From NCBI GenBank assembly GCA_036387915.1, contig DASVSV010000095.1:1-6845 (forward strand): a stretch of DNA of 6,845 nt, given 5' to 3'. This stretch comes from QHVT01 sp036387915 (lineage in GTDB: Bacteria; Acidobacteriota; Thermoanaerobaculia; Gp7-AA8). A program made the position numbers and the translations under genes. This document shows positions 1 to 6,166 of this stretch, one piece after another. The notes beneath the pieces were generated by a model. That model was given only the letters and a program-made list of their open reading frames with translations, made no database searches and was not told where the DNA came from. Each line of letters begins with the position of its first letter. The first letter of the stretch is position 1.

Positions 1-2
1 CG

Positions 3-1505
3 CTACCTAACCATCGCACGCGCAGCGCGCCCCCACCCGCCCAGGTCCCTCGACTCACGCTCGGGATGACAGGCGATCGCCGCTACGCTCGCGGGTCGGG
101 GGAAGTGGTAGAGGCGGATGGAGTGGCCAACCCGTCGGTATGGGCGGCCGCGAAGCAGGTCGTCGAGCCAGCGCTGGATCTCCGGACTGAGGTCGCGCCC
201 GAGGGCGATGTTCAATTCGCTGATGGCGACCCAGCCGTGCACCGGCTGAAATGGCGCGAGGTCCTGGCGCGGTGGAAATCCGAGCTGATCGAGGGGCGCG
301 TTCGTGGCGAGGGATGTGGTGATGCTGGGGAGCTTTTCGTCGCGGGCGAGACGCACCAGGCGCAGGACGTCCTGACCCCAGTCGAGATTGCTGTCGTTGA
401 GCACGCGCTGCGGCTCGCGCCCGGCCAAGGCGTTGAACCACGGCAGGTAGTCGGGATGTGCGAGCGCGGAGCCGATGACGAGCCATGCCGTGCACGCGAG
501 GACGAGCCAGCGCACGCGTACCGCGGCCGCGGCGATGGCGAGCGGCGCGTAGAGCGGCAGGAGGTGGCGCACGCCGATGTTGATGCTGCTGGTCATGGCG
601 ATGCCGAGGATCACCGCCGCGATGATGGCCGGCTCGCGTTTGCGCGTGCAGCCGAGGAGCGCCAGCGCGAGAAACGCGATCGGCGTTTTGAAGAAGAGCG
701 CGAGCGGAAAGTAATACCACCAGCCGCCTTTCTTCACTTCCCCGAACAGGATCGCTTTCGGTGGATCGGCATTCATCGCCTGGACCTGCAGCACGCCCGC
801 GATGTACTCGCGCGGCGGCATCACCATAGCCACGAGAATCACGGCGATCGCGATCGTCACGAGGAGTCTCGCAATCGGAAAGCGCCGCCGCATCGCGAAG
901 AGCACCACAGCGCACGCGGGAAAATAGAGAACGAACGAGTACTTGCAGAGCAGGCCGAGAGCGACGGCGGCGCCGAGTGCGATCGTGCGCGGCCACGAGG
1001 CTTCGTCGAGCAGCAGCGTGAGCGCGTAGAGCGCGAGCGGCAGCGTGGCCGCGGCGGCCATGTCGGTCGTGGCCAGTCCCGCGTGCGCGAGGATCGGCGG
1101 CAGGCACGCGTACAACGCGGCGGCGAGCAGGCCGGCGGCGGGCGACAACAATCGGCGCGCCCACAAGGCGACGGCGAGGATGCCGATGGCGAGGAAGAGC
1201 AGGTTGCCCATTCGCGCGCGGGCGACGTTCTGCGTGTAGCGGTCGTCGCGCAGCAGGAGCTTGTTGCCGCGCGGCTCCGCGCCCGGCTCCGGCTCGTTGA
1301 CGAACGGCAGCGCGAAGAGCATGCGCGCCAGCGGCGGATGCATGGTGTCGGTGGTGAAGACGCGTTTGGTCAGTGCGTCGTAGCCGGCGATGAGATGCGC
1401 GGACTCGTCGATGGTCTGCGCGAACACGCGATGCGTCGTGGCCACACGCACGAGCGTGAGTACGACCAGCAGGGCGAGCAGCGTCCACCAGCGTTTGTCG
1501 GTCAT
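3..1505 (-). CDS. GT-C membrane glycosyltransferase, PMT/ArnT-like (paralogue A, last gene of the array, with repeat-derived C-terminal tail)
   Basis: This 500-residue polytopic inner-membrane protein would, by family knowledge, transfer a sugar from a polyprenyl-phosphate donor to an extracytoplasmic acceptor; donor and acceptor are unknown. Visible landmarks are a first membrane segment at about residues 7-24, the putative catalytic Asp33-Glu34 in TIDESAH, HPPLAR 56-61, HAGLATTD 141-148, GWWYYFP 261-267, NIGVRH 309-314, HPDYLPWFN 350-358 and DSNLDWGQD 371-379. The C-terminal soluble part probably faces the periplasm. The frame is open far upstream, but this ATG was chosen because it overlaps the stop of paralogue B (ATGA) and puts the first membrane segment where the paralogues have it. 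There is no clear Shine-Dalgarno, so translational coupling is likely. The three paralogues stop at or within a residue of the position after SIRLYHFP; here the frame continues 31 residues into a dispersed repeat, so the family-like core is 469 residues. The family is secure; the substrate is not. Confidence 0.9.
   Translation of the reverse strand: MTDKRWWTLLALLVVLTLVRVATTHRVFAQTIDESAHLIAGYDALTKRVFTTDTMHPPLARMLFALPFVNEPEPGAEPRGNKLLLRDDRYTQNVARARMGNLLFLAIGILAVALWARRLLSPAAGLLAAALYACLPPILAHAGLATTDMAAAATLPLALYALTLLLDEASWPRTIALGAAVALGLLCKYSFVLYFPACAVVLFAMRRRFPIARLLVTIAIAVILVAMVMPPREYIAGVLQVQAMNADPPKAILFGEVKKGGWWYYFPLALFFKTPIAFLALALLGCTRKREPAIIAAVILGIAMTSSINIGVRHLLPLYAPLAIAAAAVRVRWLVLACTAWLVIGSALAHPDYLPWFNALAGREPQRVLNDSNLDWGQDVLRLVRLARDEKLPSITTSLATNAPLDQLGFPPRQDLAPFQPVHGWVAISELNIALGRDLSPEIQRWLDDLLRGRPYRRVGHSIRLYHFPRPASVAAIACHPERESRDLGGWGRAARAMVR
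6..98 (-). repeat. dispersed repeat-like sequence forming the C-terminal tail of gene A
   Basis: Read on the minus strand this stretch translates as a tail including CHPERESRDLGGWG. The underlying DNA, tgtcatcccgagcgtgagtc followed by gagggacctgggcggg, has the style of an interspersed intergenic repeat that I recall from many GC-rich environmental bacterial genomes, where it often produces spurious 'HPE-R-SRDLG' protein tails. It contains the 10-base palindrome ggcgatcgcc (72-81). The left limit is not visible because the window ends, and the right limit is inferred from where the paralogues would stop. That it is a repeat is recognition from memory; only one copy is present in the window. 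Confidence 0.55.
1502..1505 (-). promoter_or_regulatory. ATGA stop/start overlap coupling gene B to gene A
   Basis: The TGA of gene B (1504-1502) and the ATG of gene A (1505-1503) share bases as ATGA. The sequence just upstream, ccgcatcca, offers no Shine-Dalgarno, which suggests that A is translated mainly by termination-reinitiation from B. Confidence 0.75.
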
Positions 1506-2914
1506 TGGATGCGGTAGAGGCGGATCGAGGTGCCGACGCGCTCGTACCGCCGCCCTTCCAGCCACGGCGCGCCGCGGGCGACGCCGAGCAGATGCTCGCT
1601 GACCGCCACCCAGCCCTGCGACGGCACGTCGCGCTGGACGGCGTAGTGCGGCGGATAGCCGAGCGCGTCCCAGTCGTGCCAGCCGAGGATGGCCAGGCCG
1701 ACGCGGTCTGCTTTCTTTTCGCGCAGCACGCGCTTGAGGCGCAGCGCGTCCTGACCCCAGTCGAGATTGCTGTCGAGGAGGAGCCGCTCGGGATGGGGGC
1801 CCGCCGCTTCGTTGAAGTAGGGGAATGCGTCGCGGCCCGCGACCGCGGAGGCGGCGGTGTGCCAGACGAGCAGCGCGACCGCGATCCACTGGCGCTTGAA
1901 TGCCAGTGCGCCCGCCGCGCCGGCCACGGCCAGCGGCGCGTAAAGCGGAAGCACGTGACGCACGCCGATGTTGAGGTGACTCGGCATGGCCACGAGCAGG
2001 ATGGCGATCGTGGCGGCCAATGCTTCGACCCCGCGTTTGCGTGCGAACAGCGCCAGGACCAGCGAGGCGAGAGTGCTTTTCAGCGCCACGGCCGCGGGAA
2101 AGTAATGCCACCAGCCCGTCGTGCGCACGTCGCCGAACAGGAACCCAAAGTGACCGGCGCGATTCACGGCCGCCAGTCCGCGCAGGCCGGCCAGCAGCGG
2201 CTCGATGGTGAACGCGTAGCCGGCCCAGGTCACGAACAGCGTCGCCAGCAGCGCGGCGAAGAAAGACGGCACAAGTGCGCGCCGGCGAAAGTCGCGGCGC
2301 ACGACGTACATGGCGATGCACGCGGCGGGGACGAAGCCGAGGCAGGAGAACTTGCACAGCACCGCGAAGCCGAATGCCGCGCCGAACCACATCGCCCGTC
2401 GCATCGTCTGCTCGTCGAGCCAGCGGGTGAACGCGAGCAGCGACAGTGCGACGCCCGCGGTGGCGGGGAGATCGTGTGTAGCCAGCCCCGCGTGTCCGGC
2501 GATCATGGGCTGGAAGGTGAAGAGCAGCGTGGCGATGAAGCCGCCTTTTTCGCCGAGCATCCGCCGCGCCCAGAGCCAGACCGAGATGCTGGCGATGAGG
2601 AAGAAGAGCAGATTGCCGGCCCGTCCGAGGACGAGGTTCGTCTTGTAGCGGTCGTCCGAATAGAAAACGTTCAGCAGTTGCTGGTCGATGGAGCGGTTCG
2701 GGTCGAAGTCCATCCCGCCGAGGAGGGCGGGGAGGGCGAAGACGAGTCGCGGCAGCGGCGGGTTCTCGGGTTGGTACGTGTAGACGCGCTGCGTGTAGAA
2801 CTGCAGGCCGGCGGAGACGTGCATCGGCTCGTCGACGGTCGCGGAGAGCGTCGTCCACGTCGCGGCAATGCGCAGCATCGACAGCACAATCAGCGCGAGC
2901 GCGGCTCTCTTCAT
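1502..2914 (-). CDS. GT-C membrane glycosyltransferase, PMT/ArnT-like (paralogue B, divergent)
   Basis: This 470-residue polytopic membrane protein is homologous to its neighbours. It keeps the Asp28-Glu29 pair in TVDEPMH, GHAGLATHD, NIGVRHVLPLYAPL and DSNLDWGQD 381-389, so it is a plausible active GT-C enzyme using a lipid-phosphate sugar. It is the most divergent of the four: HPPLAR is NPPLPR (51-56), GWWYYFP is GWWHYFP (267-273), the usual HPDYLPWFN is GRDAFPYFN, and the usual GY after the DE motif is GL. These changes suggest a different acceptor or donor, or relaxed constraint. The chosen ATG overlaps the TGA of gene C as ATGA and places the first hydrophobic segment at about residues 4-18. 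The frame is open upstream, but that part is the antisense-rich shadow of gene C. Its TGA overlaps the start of gene A. The protein ends IRLYRIQ, as expected for the family. Confidence 0.9.
   Translation of the reverse strand: MKRAALALIVLSMLRIAATWTTLSATVDEPMHVSAGLQFYTQRVYTYQPENPPLPRLVFALPALLGGMDFDPNRSIDQQLLNVFYSDDRYKTNLVLGRAGNLLFFLIASISVWLWARRMLGEKGGFIATLLFTFQPMIAGHAGLATHDLPATAGVALSLLAFTRWLDEQTMRRAMWFGAAFGFAVLCKFSCLGFVPAACIAMYVVRRDFRRRALVPSFFAALLATLFVTWAGYAFTIEPLLAGLRGLAAVNRAGHFGFLFGDVRTTGWWHYFPAAVALKSTLASLVLALFARKRGVEALAATIAILLVAMPSHLNIGVRHVLPLYAPLAVAGAAGALAFKRQWIAVALLVWHTAASAVAGRDAFPYFNEAAGPHPERLLLDSNLDWGQDALRLKRVLREKKADRVGLAILGWHDWDALGYPPHYAVQRDVPSQGWVAVSEHLLGVARGAPWLEGRRYERVGTSIRLYRIQ
2911..2914 (-). 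promoter_or_regulatory. ATGA stop/start overlap coupling gene C to gene B
   Basis: The TGA of gene C (2913-2911) overlaps the ATG of gene B (2914-2912). The preceding bases, cacatccc, contain no Shine-Dalgarno. The arrangement is the same as at the B/A junction, supporting one polycistronic message. Confidence 0.75.
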
Positions 2915-4488
2915 GGGATGTGGTAGAGCCGGATGGTCTTGCCGACCTGGCGCACGGGGCGATAGGTGGTGAGCCAGTCGTAGTCGCCGCGCGCTTCGCC
3001 GAAGCGCAGCCAGTTCTCGCTGACCGCGACCCAGCCCGTGACCTTCTGATGCGGCACGAGGCCGGTGACGTTGAGGCCGTGCGCGCCGAGACGCGTGCTG
3101 TTCATGAAGGCGCCGTGCATGTGATCGATGTTCATTTCGCGCGCGGTGTCGGCGAGGCGGAGCACGTCCTGTCCCCAGTCGATGTTGCTGTCCGCCGCGA
3201 CGTACGACGGGTTCGGTTGCGCGAGCTCGTTGTACCAGGCCAGGTAATCGGGATGCTGCACCGCGACGCCGGCGAAGAGCCAGCCGAGCACCGCGGCCAG
3301 CGCGGTGCGCCCCCACGCGTCGCGGCTGCGCTGCCAGATGTCGATCGCCGCGTAGCCGGCCACGATCGACAGCGGCGCGACGATGGGGAGGATGTGCCGC
3401 GCGCCGATGTTGAGCGAGGTCGTCATCGCGGTCAGCAGGATGGCCGCGGCGACGCCGATCGCCTGCAGCCCGTTGCGATTGCGCCGGAGCACGGCCGCGC
3501 CCCACGCCACGAGCATCAGCCAGGGCAGCGGCGACTTGTAGAAGAAGACGACCGGAAAGTAATACCACCAGCCGTCGCGGTTCTCCTTTCCGAGGAGATA
3601 CGCGGTGTGGCCGAGCTTCTCGTGCAGCTTCACCTGGGCCATGCCGATCGGCAGCGCGGGCGCGGGGAGCGGCATGTTGCCGATCCATCGCGCGATTGGC
3701 TTCAGCGGAGCGGGCGCAGCCCAGTCGAGGATCTCGTTACCGCGCTCGACGACGTTCGCGGGACGGCGCACGTCGAAGCGATAACCGGCCCACCCGACCA
3801 GGAACGCCACAACAAGTGCGAGCAGGGCCGTCAGTGCGCGTCCGCGCAACGGCCGCCGCACGATGAGCAGCACGATCGCGCACGGAGGAAAGAAGACGAA
3901 GAAGGAGAACTTGGAGAGGATGCCCAATCCGACGGCAATGCCGAGGAGCGCGCCGCGTTTCGCGGTCGGCGACTCGAGATAGCAGTCGAGCGCGAGCAGG
4001 GCCAGCGGGAGTGTGGCGGCGACGGAGAGGTCGGTCGTCAGCAGGCCGGCGTGGCCGAGGAGGAGCGGGTGGGCGGTGAGCATGGCCGTGGCGGCGATGG
4101 CCACGGCGCGTGAGAAGAGGCGGCGCGCCCACGCGGCGACGGTGACGATCGCCAGAATCAACAGGACCAGGTTGCCGATCCGCGCGCGGGCGAGGTTCTT
4201 CACGTAGCGGTCGCCGTGATACAGCAGTTGATTGCCGCGCTCGACCATGTTCGCGGGTCGCGGATCCGGCAGTCCCTGCAGTCGCAGCGGGAGTGCGCCG
4301 AGGATGCGGGCCAGCGGGGGATGAGTGAGGTCGGTGACGTACTGTCCGGCGAACCACTCGTAGCCGGAGGCGAGGTGGATCGGCTCGTCGACGGTCGCGG
4401 AGAAGACGCGGTGCGTCGACGCCACGCGCACGACGGCCACGATCGTCAGCACCGCGACGGCCGCGATGAGCCTCCAGTCTCTCCGCAT
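2911..4488 (-). CDS. GT-C membrane glycosyltransferase, PMT/ArnT-like (paralogue C, long form)
   Basis: This 525-residue multi-pass membrane protein has a first membrane segment at about 7-25, Asp34-Glu35 in TVDEPIH, HPPLAR 56-61, GHAGLLTTD, GWWYYFP 306-312, NIGARH, HPDYLAWYN and DSNIDWGQD 433-441, ending IRLYHIP. By family knowledge it moves a sugar from a polyprenyl phosphate to an acceptor outside the cytoplasmic membrane. It is closest to paralogue D: the N-termini MRRDWR and MGRDWR match, and both carry an extra loop of about 50 residues before GWWYYFP that A and B lack. It holds an internal repeat, RPAN(M/V)VERGN, at residues 77-86 and 242-251. The start is well fixed because an in-frame TGA (4491-4489) directly precedes the ATG. 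No good Shine-Dalgarno is seen. The gene lies 50 bases downstream of the D stop, across a hairpin, and overlaps gene B by four bases. Confidence 0.92.
   Translation of the reverse strand: MRRDWRLIAAVAVLTIVAVVRVASTHRVFSATVDEPIHLASGYEWFAGQYVTDLTHPPLARILGALPLRLQGLPDPRPANMVERGNQLLYHGDRYVKNLARARIGNLVLLILAIVTVAAWARRLFSRAVAIAATAMLTAHPLLLGHAGLLTTDLSVAATLPLALLALDCYLESPTAKRGALLGIAVGLGILSKFSFFVFFPPCAIVLLIVRRPLRGRALTALLALVVAFLVGWAGYRFDVRRPANVVERGNEILDWAAPAPLKPIARWIGNMPLPAPALPIGMAQVKLHEKLGHTAYLLGKENRDGWWYYFPVVFFYKSPLPWLMLVAWGAAVLRRNRNGLQAIGVAAAILLTAMTTSLNIGARHILPIVAPLSIVAGYAAIDIWQRSRDAWGRTALAAVLGWLFAGVAVQHPDYLAWYNELAQPNPSYVAADSNIDWGQDVLRLADTAREMNIDHMHGAFMNSTRLGAHGLNVTGLVPHQKVTGWVAVSENWLRFGEARGDYDWLTTYRPVRQVGKTIRLYHIP
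3736..3765 (-). repeat. internal repeat copy 2 in gene C (RPANVVERGN)
   Basis: Thirty bases encode residues 242-251, at the start of the extra loop preceding GWWYYFP. The peptide differs from copy 1 at a single residue. Paralogue D has unrelated residues at both places. Confidence 0.6.
4231..4260 (-). repeat. internal repeat copy 1 in gene C (RPANMVERGN)
   Basis: Thirty bases encode residues 77-86. They match 25 of 30 positions with 3736-3765, counted by eye. This copy lies in the loop after HPPLAR, expected to be extracytoplasmic. Confidence 0.6.
4421..4452 (-). repeat. 32-base exact repeat shared with gene D (copy in gene C)
   Basis: These 32 bases are identical to 6052-6083 and encode the first membrane segment (VLTIVAVVRVA). 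The identity includes synonymous positions, pointing to recent duplication or gene conversion between C and D. Confidence 0.7.
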
Positions 4489-4503
4489 TCAGTCGCGCAT
4501 CTT

Positions 4504-4539
4504 AGTAGTCCATTCGCCGAACCTGGCAAATGGACGACT
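4504..4539 (-). other. hairpin in the D-C intergenic gap
   Basis: On the minus strand GTCCATTTGCC (4535-4525) pairs with GGCGAATGGAC (4518-4508) around the six-base loop AGGTTC. This gives an 11-pair stem with one U-G wobble. After one mismatch, three more pairs extend it toward 4504 and 4539, so its base touches the stop codon of gene D. No run of T follows on either side, so it is not a standard intrinsic terminator. It could be an attenuator, an mRNA-stability or processing element, or a remnant of a small palindromic repeat. It sits at the only non-overlapping junction of the array. Confidence 0.6.
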
Positions 4540-6119
4540 CAGGGGATGAAGTAGAGGCGAATCGATTTCCCGATCCGCCGCACCGGCCGGTACAAACTCA
4601 ACCACCGATACTCCTCGGCATCGAGCGCGAGCCGGGTCTCGCTCACCGCCACCCATCCGCTCGTCCGCACGTAAGGCTCGAGCGGTACGACGTGCACGCC
4701 GTACCGCTCGAAGTTCAACGTGGCCAGCACGGCCACGTGCAGCGTGCCGATTCCCAGCTCGCGCGAGGTGTGTGCGAGACGCGCGGCGTCCTGTCCCCAG
4801 TCGAGATTGCTGTCGACGCTGATGTACGCCGGATTCTCCGGCGCGAGCTCGTTGAACCATGGGAGATAGTCCGGATGGGCCAACGCCACGCCGGCGAAGA
4901 TCCACACCAGCATGGCGGCCAGCGAGACACGGCTGAACGCCGTCGTGGCGCGGCGCCGGATCTCCATCACGCCGTGGGCGGCGAGGATCGACAGCGGCGC
5001 GTAGATGGGCAGGATGTGCCGGATGCCCATGTTCAGCGATGCCGTCATGCCGATCAGCAGGATGATCAGCGCCACTCCGGCATACGCGAGGTGGACGCGC
5101 GACCGGGCCAGCACGGCGCAGCCGATTCCCCATGCCGCGAAGACGAGAAAGGGGATGGGCGTCTTGAAAAACAGGATGAGCGGAAAGTAATACCACCAGC
5201 CGCGTGCGCTGGTCTGGCCGAGGAAGTAGCCGGGGTGGCCGAGGTGCTTGTCGCGGAACGCCAGTGTGGCCACGCCGAGGGCGTACGCCGGCGCGGGCAG
5301 GGGCGTCTGCGCGAGCGCGCGCGCCAGCGGGATGAGCGGCTGGGGCGCGGCATAGTGGAAGAGGAAGACGGCGTCGCGGGAGATGTCGCTCGGCTTTCCG
5401 AACGTGAAGCGGTAGCCGGCCCAGAGCACGAGCAGCGCGGCCATCGCGGAGGCGGCGATGCTTCTCCAGTTCACGCGAACCGGCCAGCGCGCCGCCAGCA
5501 CCACGGCCGCGGCCGCGGGGAAGTAGACCAGGAACGACATCTTGGCCAGCAGGCCGAGACCGACCGCTGCGCCGAACAGCGTCGAATGCCGGAGCGACGG
5601 AGAATCGAGGAGCACTTCGAGGGCCAGGAGTGCCAGCGGGAGCGTGGCCGTCACGGCCAGGTCGGTGGTGATGAGCGCCGCATGCGCGAGCAGGGGCGGG
5701 AGTGTCGTGAACAACGCCACCGCCAGGATGGCCACGCCGCGCGAAAAGTGGCGGCGCGCCCAGGCCGCCGTCGCCGCGATGGCCAGCACCAGCAGGACCA
5801 GATTGCCGCGCCGGGCGCGGGCGAGATTCGCTTCGTAGTCGCCGCCGTGAGCGAGGACGGCGTGGCCGCGGTCGATCTCGCTGCCCGTCGTCGCGGCGGG
5901 CACACCGGCCAGGCGCAGCGGCAGCGCGCAGAGAACGCGCGCGAGCGGCGGGTGCGAAGGGTCGAACGCGTACTTGCCGTCGAACCAGTGGTAGCCGTCG
6001 CCGAGGTGTGCCGGCTCGTCGATGGTGATGGACAAAGCGCGATGCGTGGATGCCACGCGCACGACGGCCACGATCGTCAGCACGGCCACCGCCGCCAGGA
6101 ACCGCCAGTCTCTCCCCAT
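4539..6119 (-). CDS. GT-C membrane glycosyltransferase, PMT/ArnT-like (paralogue D, first gene of the array, long form)
   Basis: This 526-residue protein has about ten or eleven hydrophobic segments. Landmarks in order are a membrane segment at about 7-24, Asp34-Glu35 in TIDEPAH, HPPLAR 56-61, HAALITTD, a long loop of roughly 70 residues before GWWYYFP 307-313, NMGIRHILPIYAPL, HPDYLPWFNELA and DSNLDWGQD 436-444, ending IRLYFIP. The DE pair after the first membrane segment is the expected metal- and substrate-binding site of this GT-C group. The role inferred is transfer of a polyprenyl-phosphate-linked sugar to an extracytoplasmic acceptor. The start is supported by an in-frame TGA at 6131-6129, which leaves this as the first ATG, and by the purine-rich GGAGAGGG just before it. 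It is the promoter-proximal gene of the D-C-B-A series and diverges from the cupredoxin lipoprotein gene. Confidence 0.92.
   Translation of the reverse strand: MGRDWRFLAAVAVLTIVAVVRVASTHRALSITIDEPAHLGDGYHWFDGKYAFDPSHPPLARVLCALPLRLAGVPAATTGSEIDRGHAVLAHGGDYEANLARARRGNLVLLVLAIAATAAWARRHFSRGVAILAVALFTTLPPLLAHAALITTDLAVTATLPLALLALEVLLDSPSLRHSTLFGAAVGLGLLAKMSFLVYFPAAAAVVLAARWPVRVNWRSIAASAMAALLVLWAGYRFTFGKPSDISRDAVFLFHYAAPQPLIPLARALAQTPLPAPAYALGVATLAFRDKHLGHPGYFLGQTSARGWWYYFPLILFFKTPIPFLVFAAWGIGCAVLARSRVHLAYAGVALIILLIGMTASLNMGIRHILPIYAPLSILAAHGVMEIRRRATTAFSRVSLAAMLVWIFAGVALAHPDYLPWFNELAPENPAYISVDSNLDWGQDAARLAHTSRELGIGTLHVAVLATLNFERYGVHVVPLEPYVRTSGWVAVSETRLALDAEEYRWLSLYRPVRRIGKSIRLYFIP
4678..4711. 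repeat. perfect 11-base inverted repeat inside gene D
   Basis: tcgagcggtac (4678-4688) and gtaccgctcga (4701-4711) are exact reverse complements separated by 12 bases that contain gtgcac. The element lies in the coding sequence for the region around FERYGVHVVPLE near residues 470-481. Function is unknown; it may be codon coincidence. Confidence 0.55.
6052..6083 (-). repeat. 32-base exact repeat shared with gene C (copy in gene D)
   Basis: This is the partner of 4421-4452. It encodes the same first-membrane-segment residues in gene D with identical codons. Confidence 0.7.
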
Positions 6120-6127
6120 CCCTCTCC
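6120..6127 (-). promoter_or_regulatory. ribosome binding site of gene D
   Basis: GGAGAGGG abuts the ATG of gene D on the minus strand. The GGAG part lies four bases from the start, a tight but usable spacing. It is the only recognisable Shine-Dalgarno-like element among the four glycosyltransferase genes, consistent with D being the entry point of the message. Confidence 0.5.
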
Positions 6128-6166
6128 ATCAAACCACAGGCTCGCGTTTTGCTGCTCGCCCGGGCG
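6120..6166. promoter_or_regulatory. divergent intergenic region between the glycosyltransferase array and the lipoprotein gene
   Basis: Forty-seven bases separate the two divergent starts, so at least one promoter must overlap the opposite gene's 5' end or leader. A short AT-richer patch (catcaaacca and gcgtttt) stands out from its surroundings. I could not identify convincing -35/-10 pairs or operator palindromes. Confidence 0.35.

Noticed and set aside
72..81. Palindrome ggcgatcgcc, with gcgatcgc also at 844-851, as HIP1-like elements
   Set aside because: Two occurrences in GC-rich sequence are not enough to claim the over-represented cyanobacterial HIP1 element.
66..1517. Long plus-strand open frame antisense to gene A
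   Set aside because: Its product is Arg/Glu/Gly-rich low-complexity sequence with no domain. It is what a GC-rich third-position bias produces opposite a real gene.
1506..2858. N-terminal extension of gene A into gene B territory
   Set aside because: The upstream part is an Arg-rich out-of-frame reading of gene B. The paralogue alignment and the ATGA overlap place the start at 1505.
3288..3308. 8-base inverted repeat gcaccgcg/cgcggtgc with a five-base loop inside gene C
   Set aside because: Short all-but-GC stems of this length are expected by chance in coding DNA of this composition, and it is not at a gene boundary.
1505..4113. Long plus-strand open frames antisense to genes B and C
   Set aside because: Same pattern of charged, compositionally biased products, while the minus-strand frames show clear paralogous membrane enzymes.
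4489..6132. Second long minus-strand frame over gene D beginning at an upstream ATG (6132)
   Set aside because: It translates to Arg/Pro/Ala-rich sequence, out of frame with the conserved DE, GWWYYFP and DSNLDWGQD motifs of gene D.
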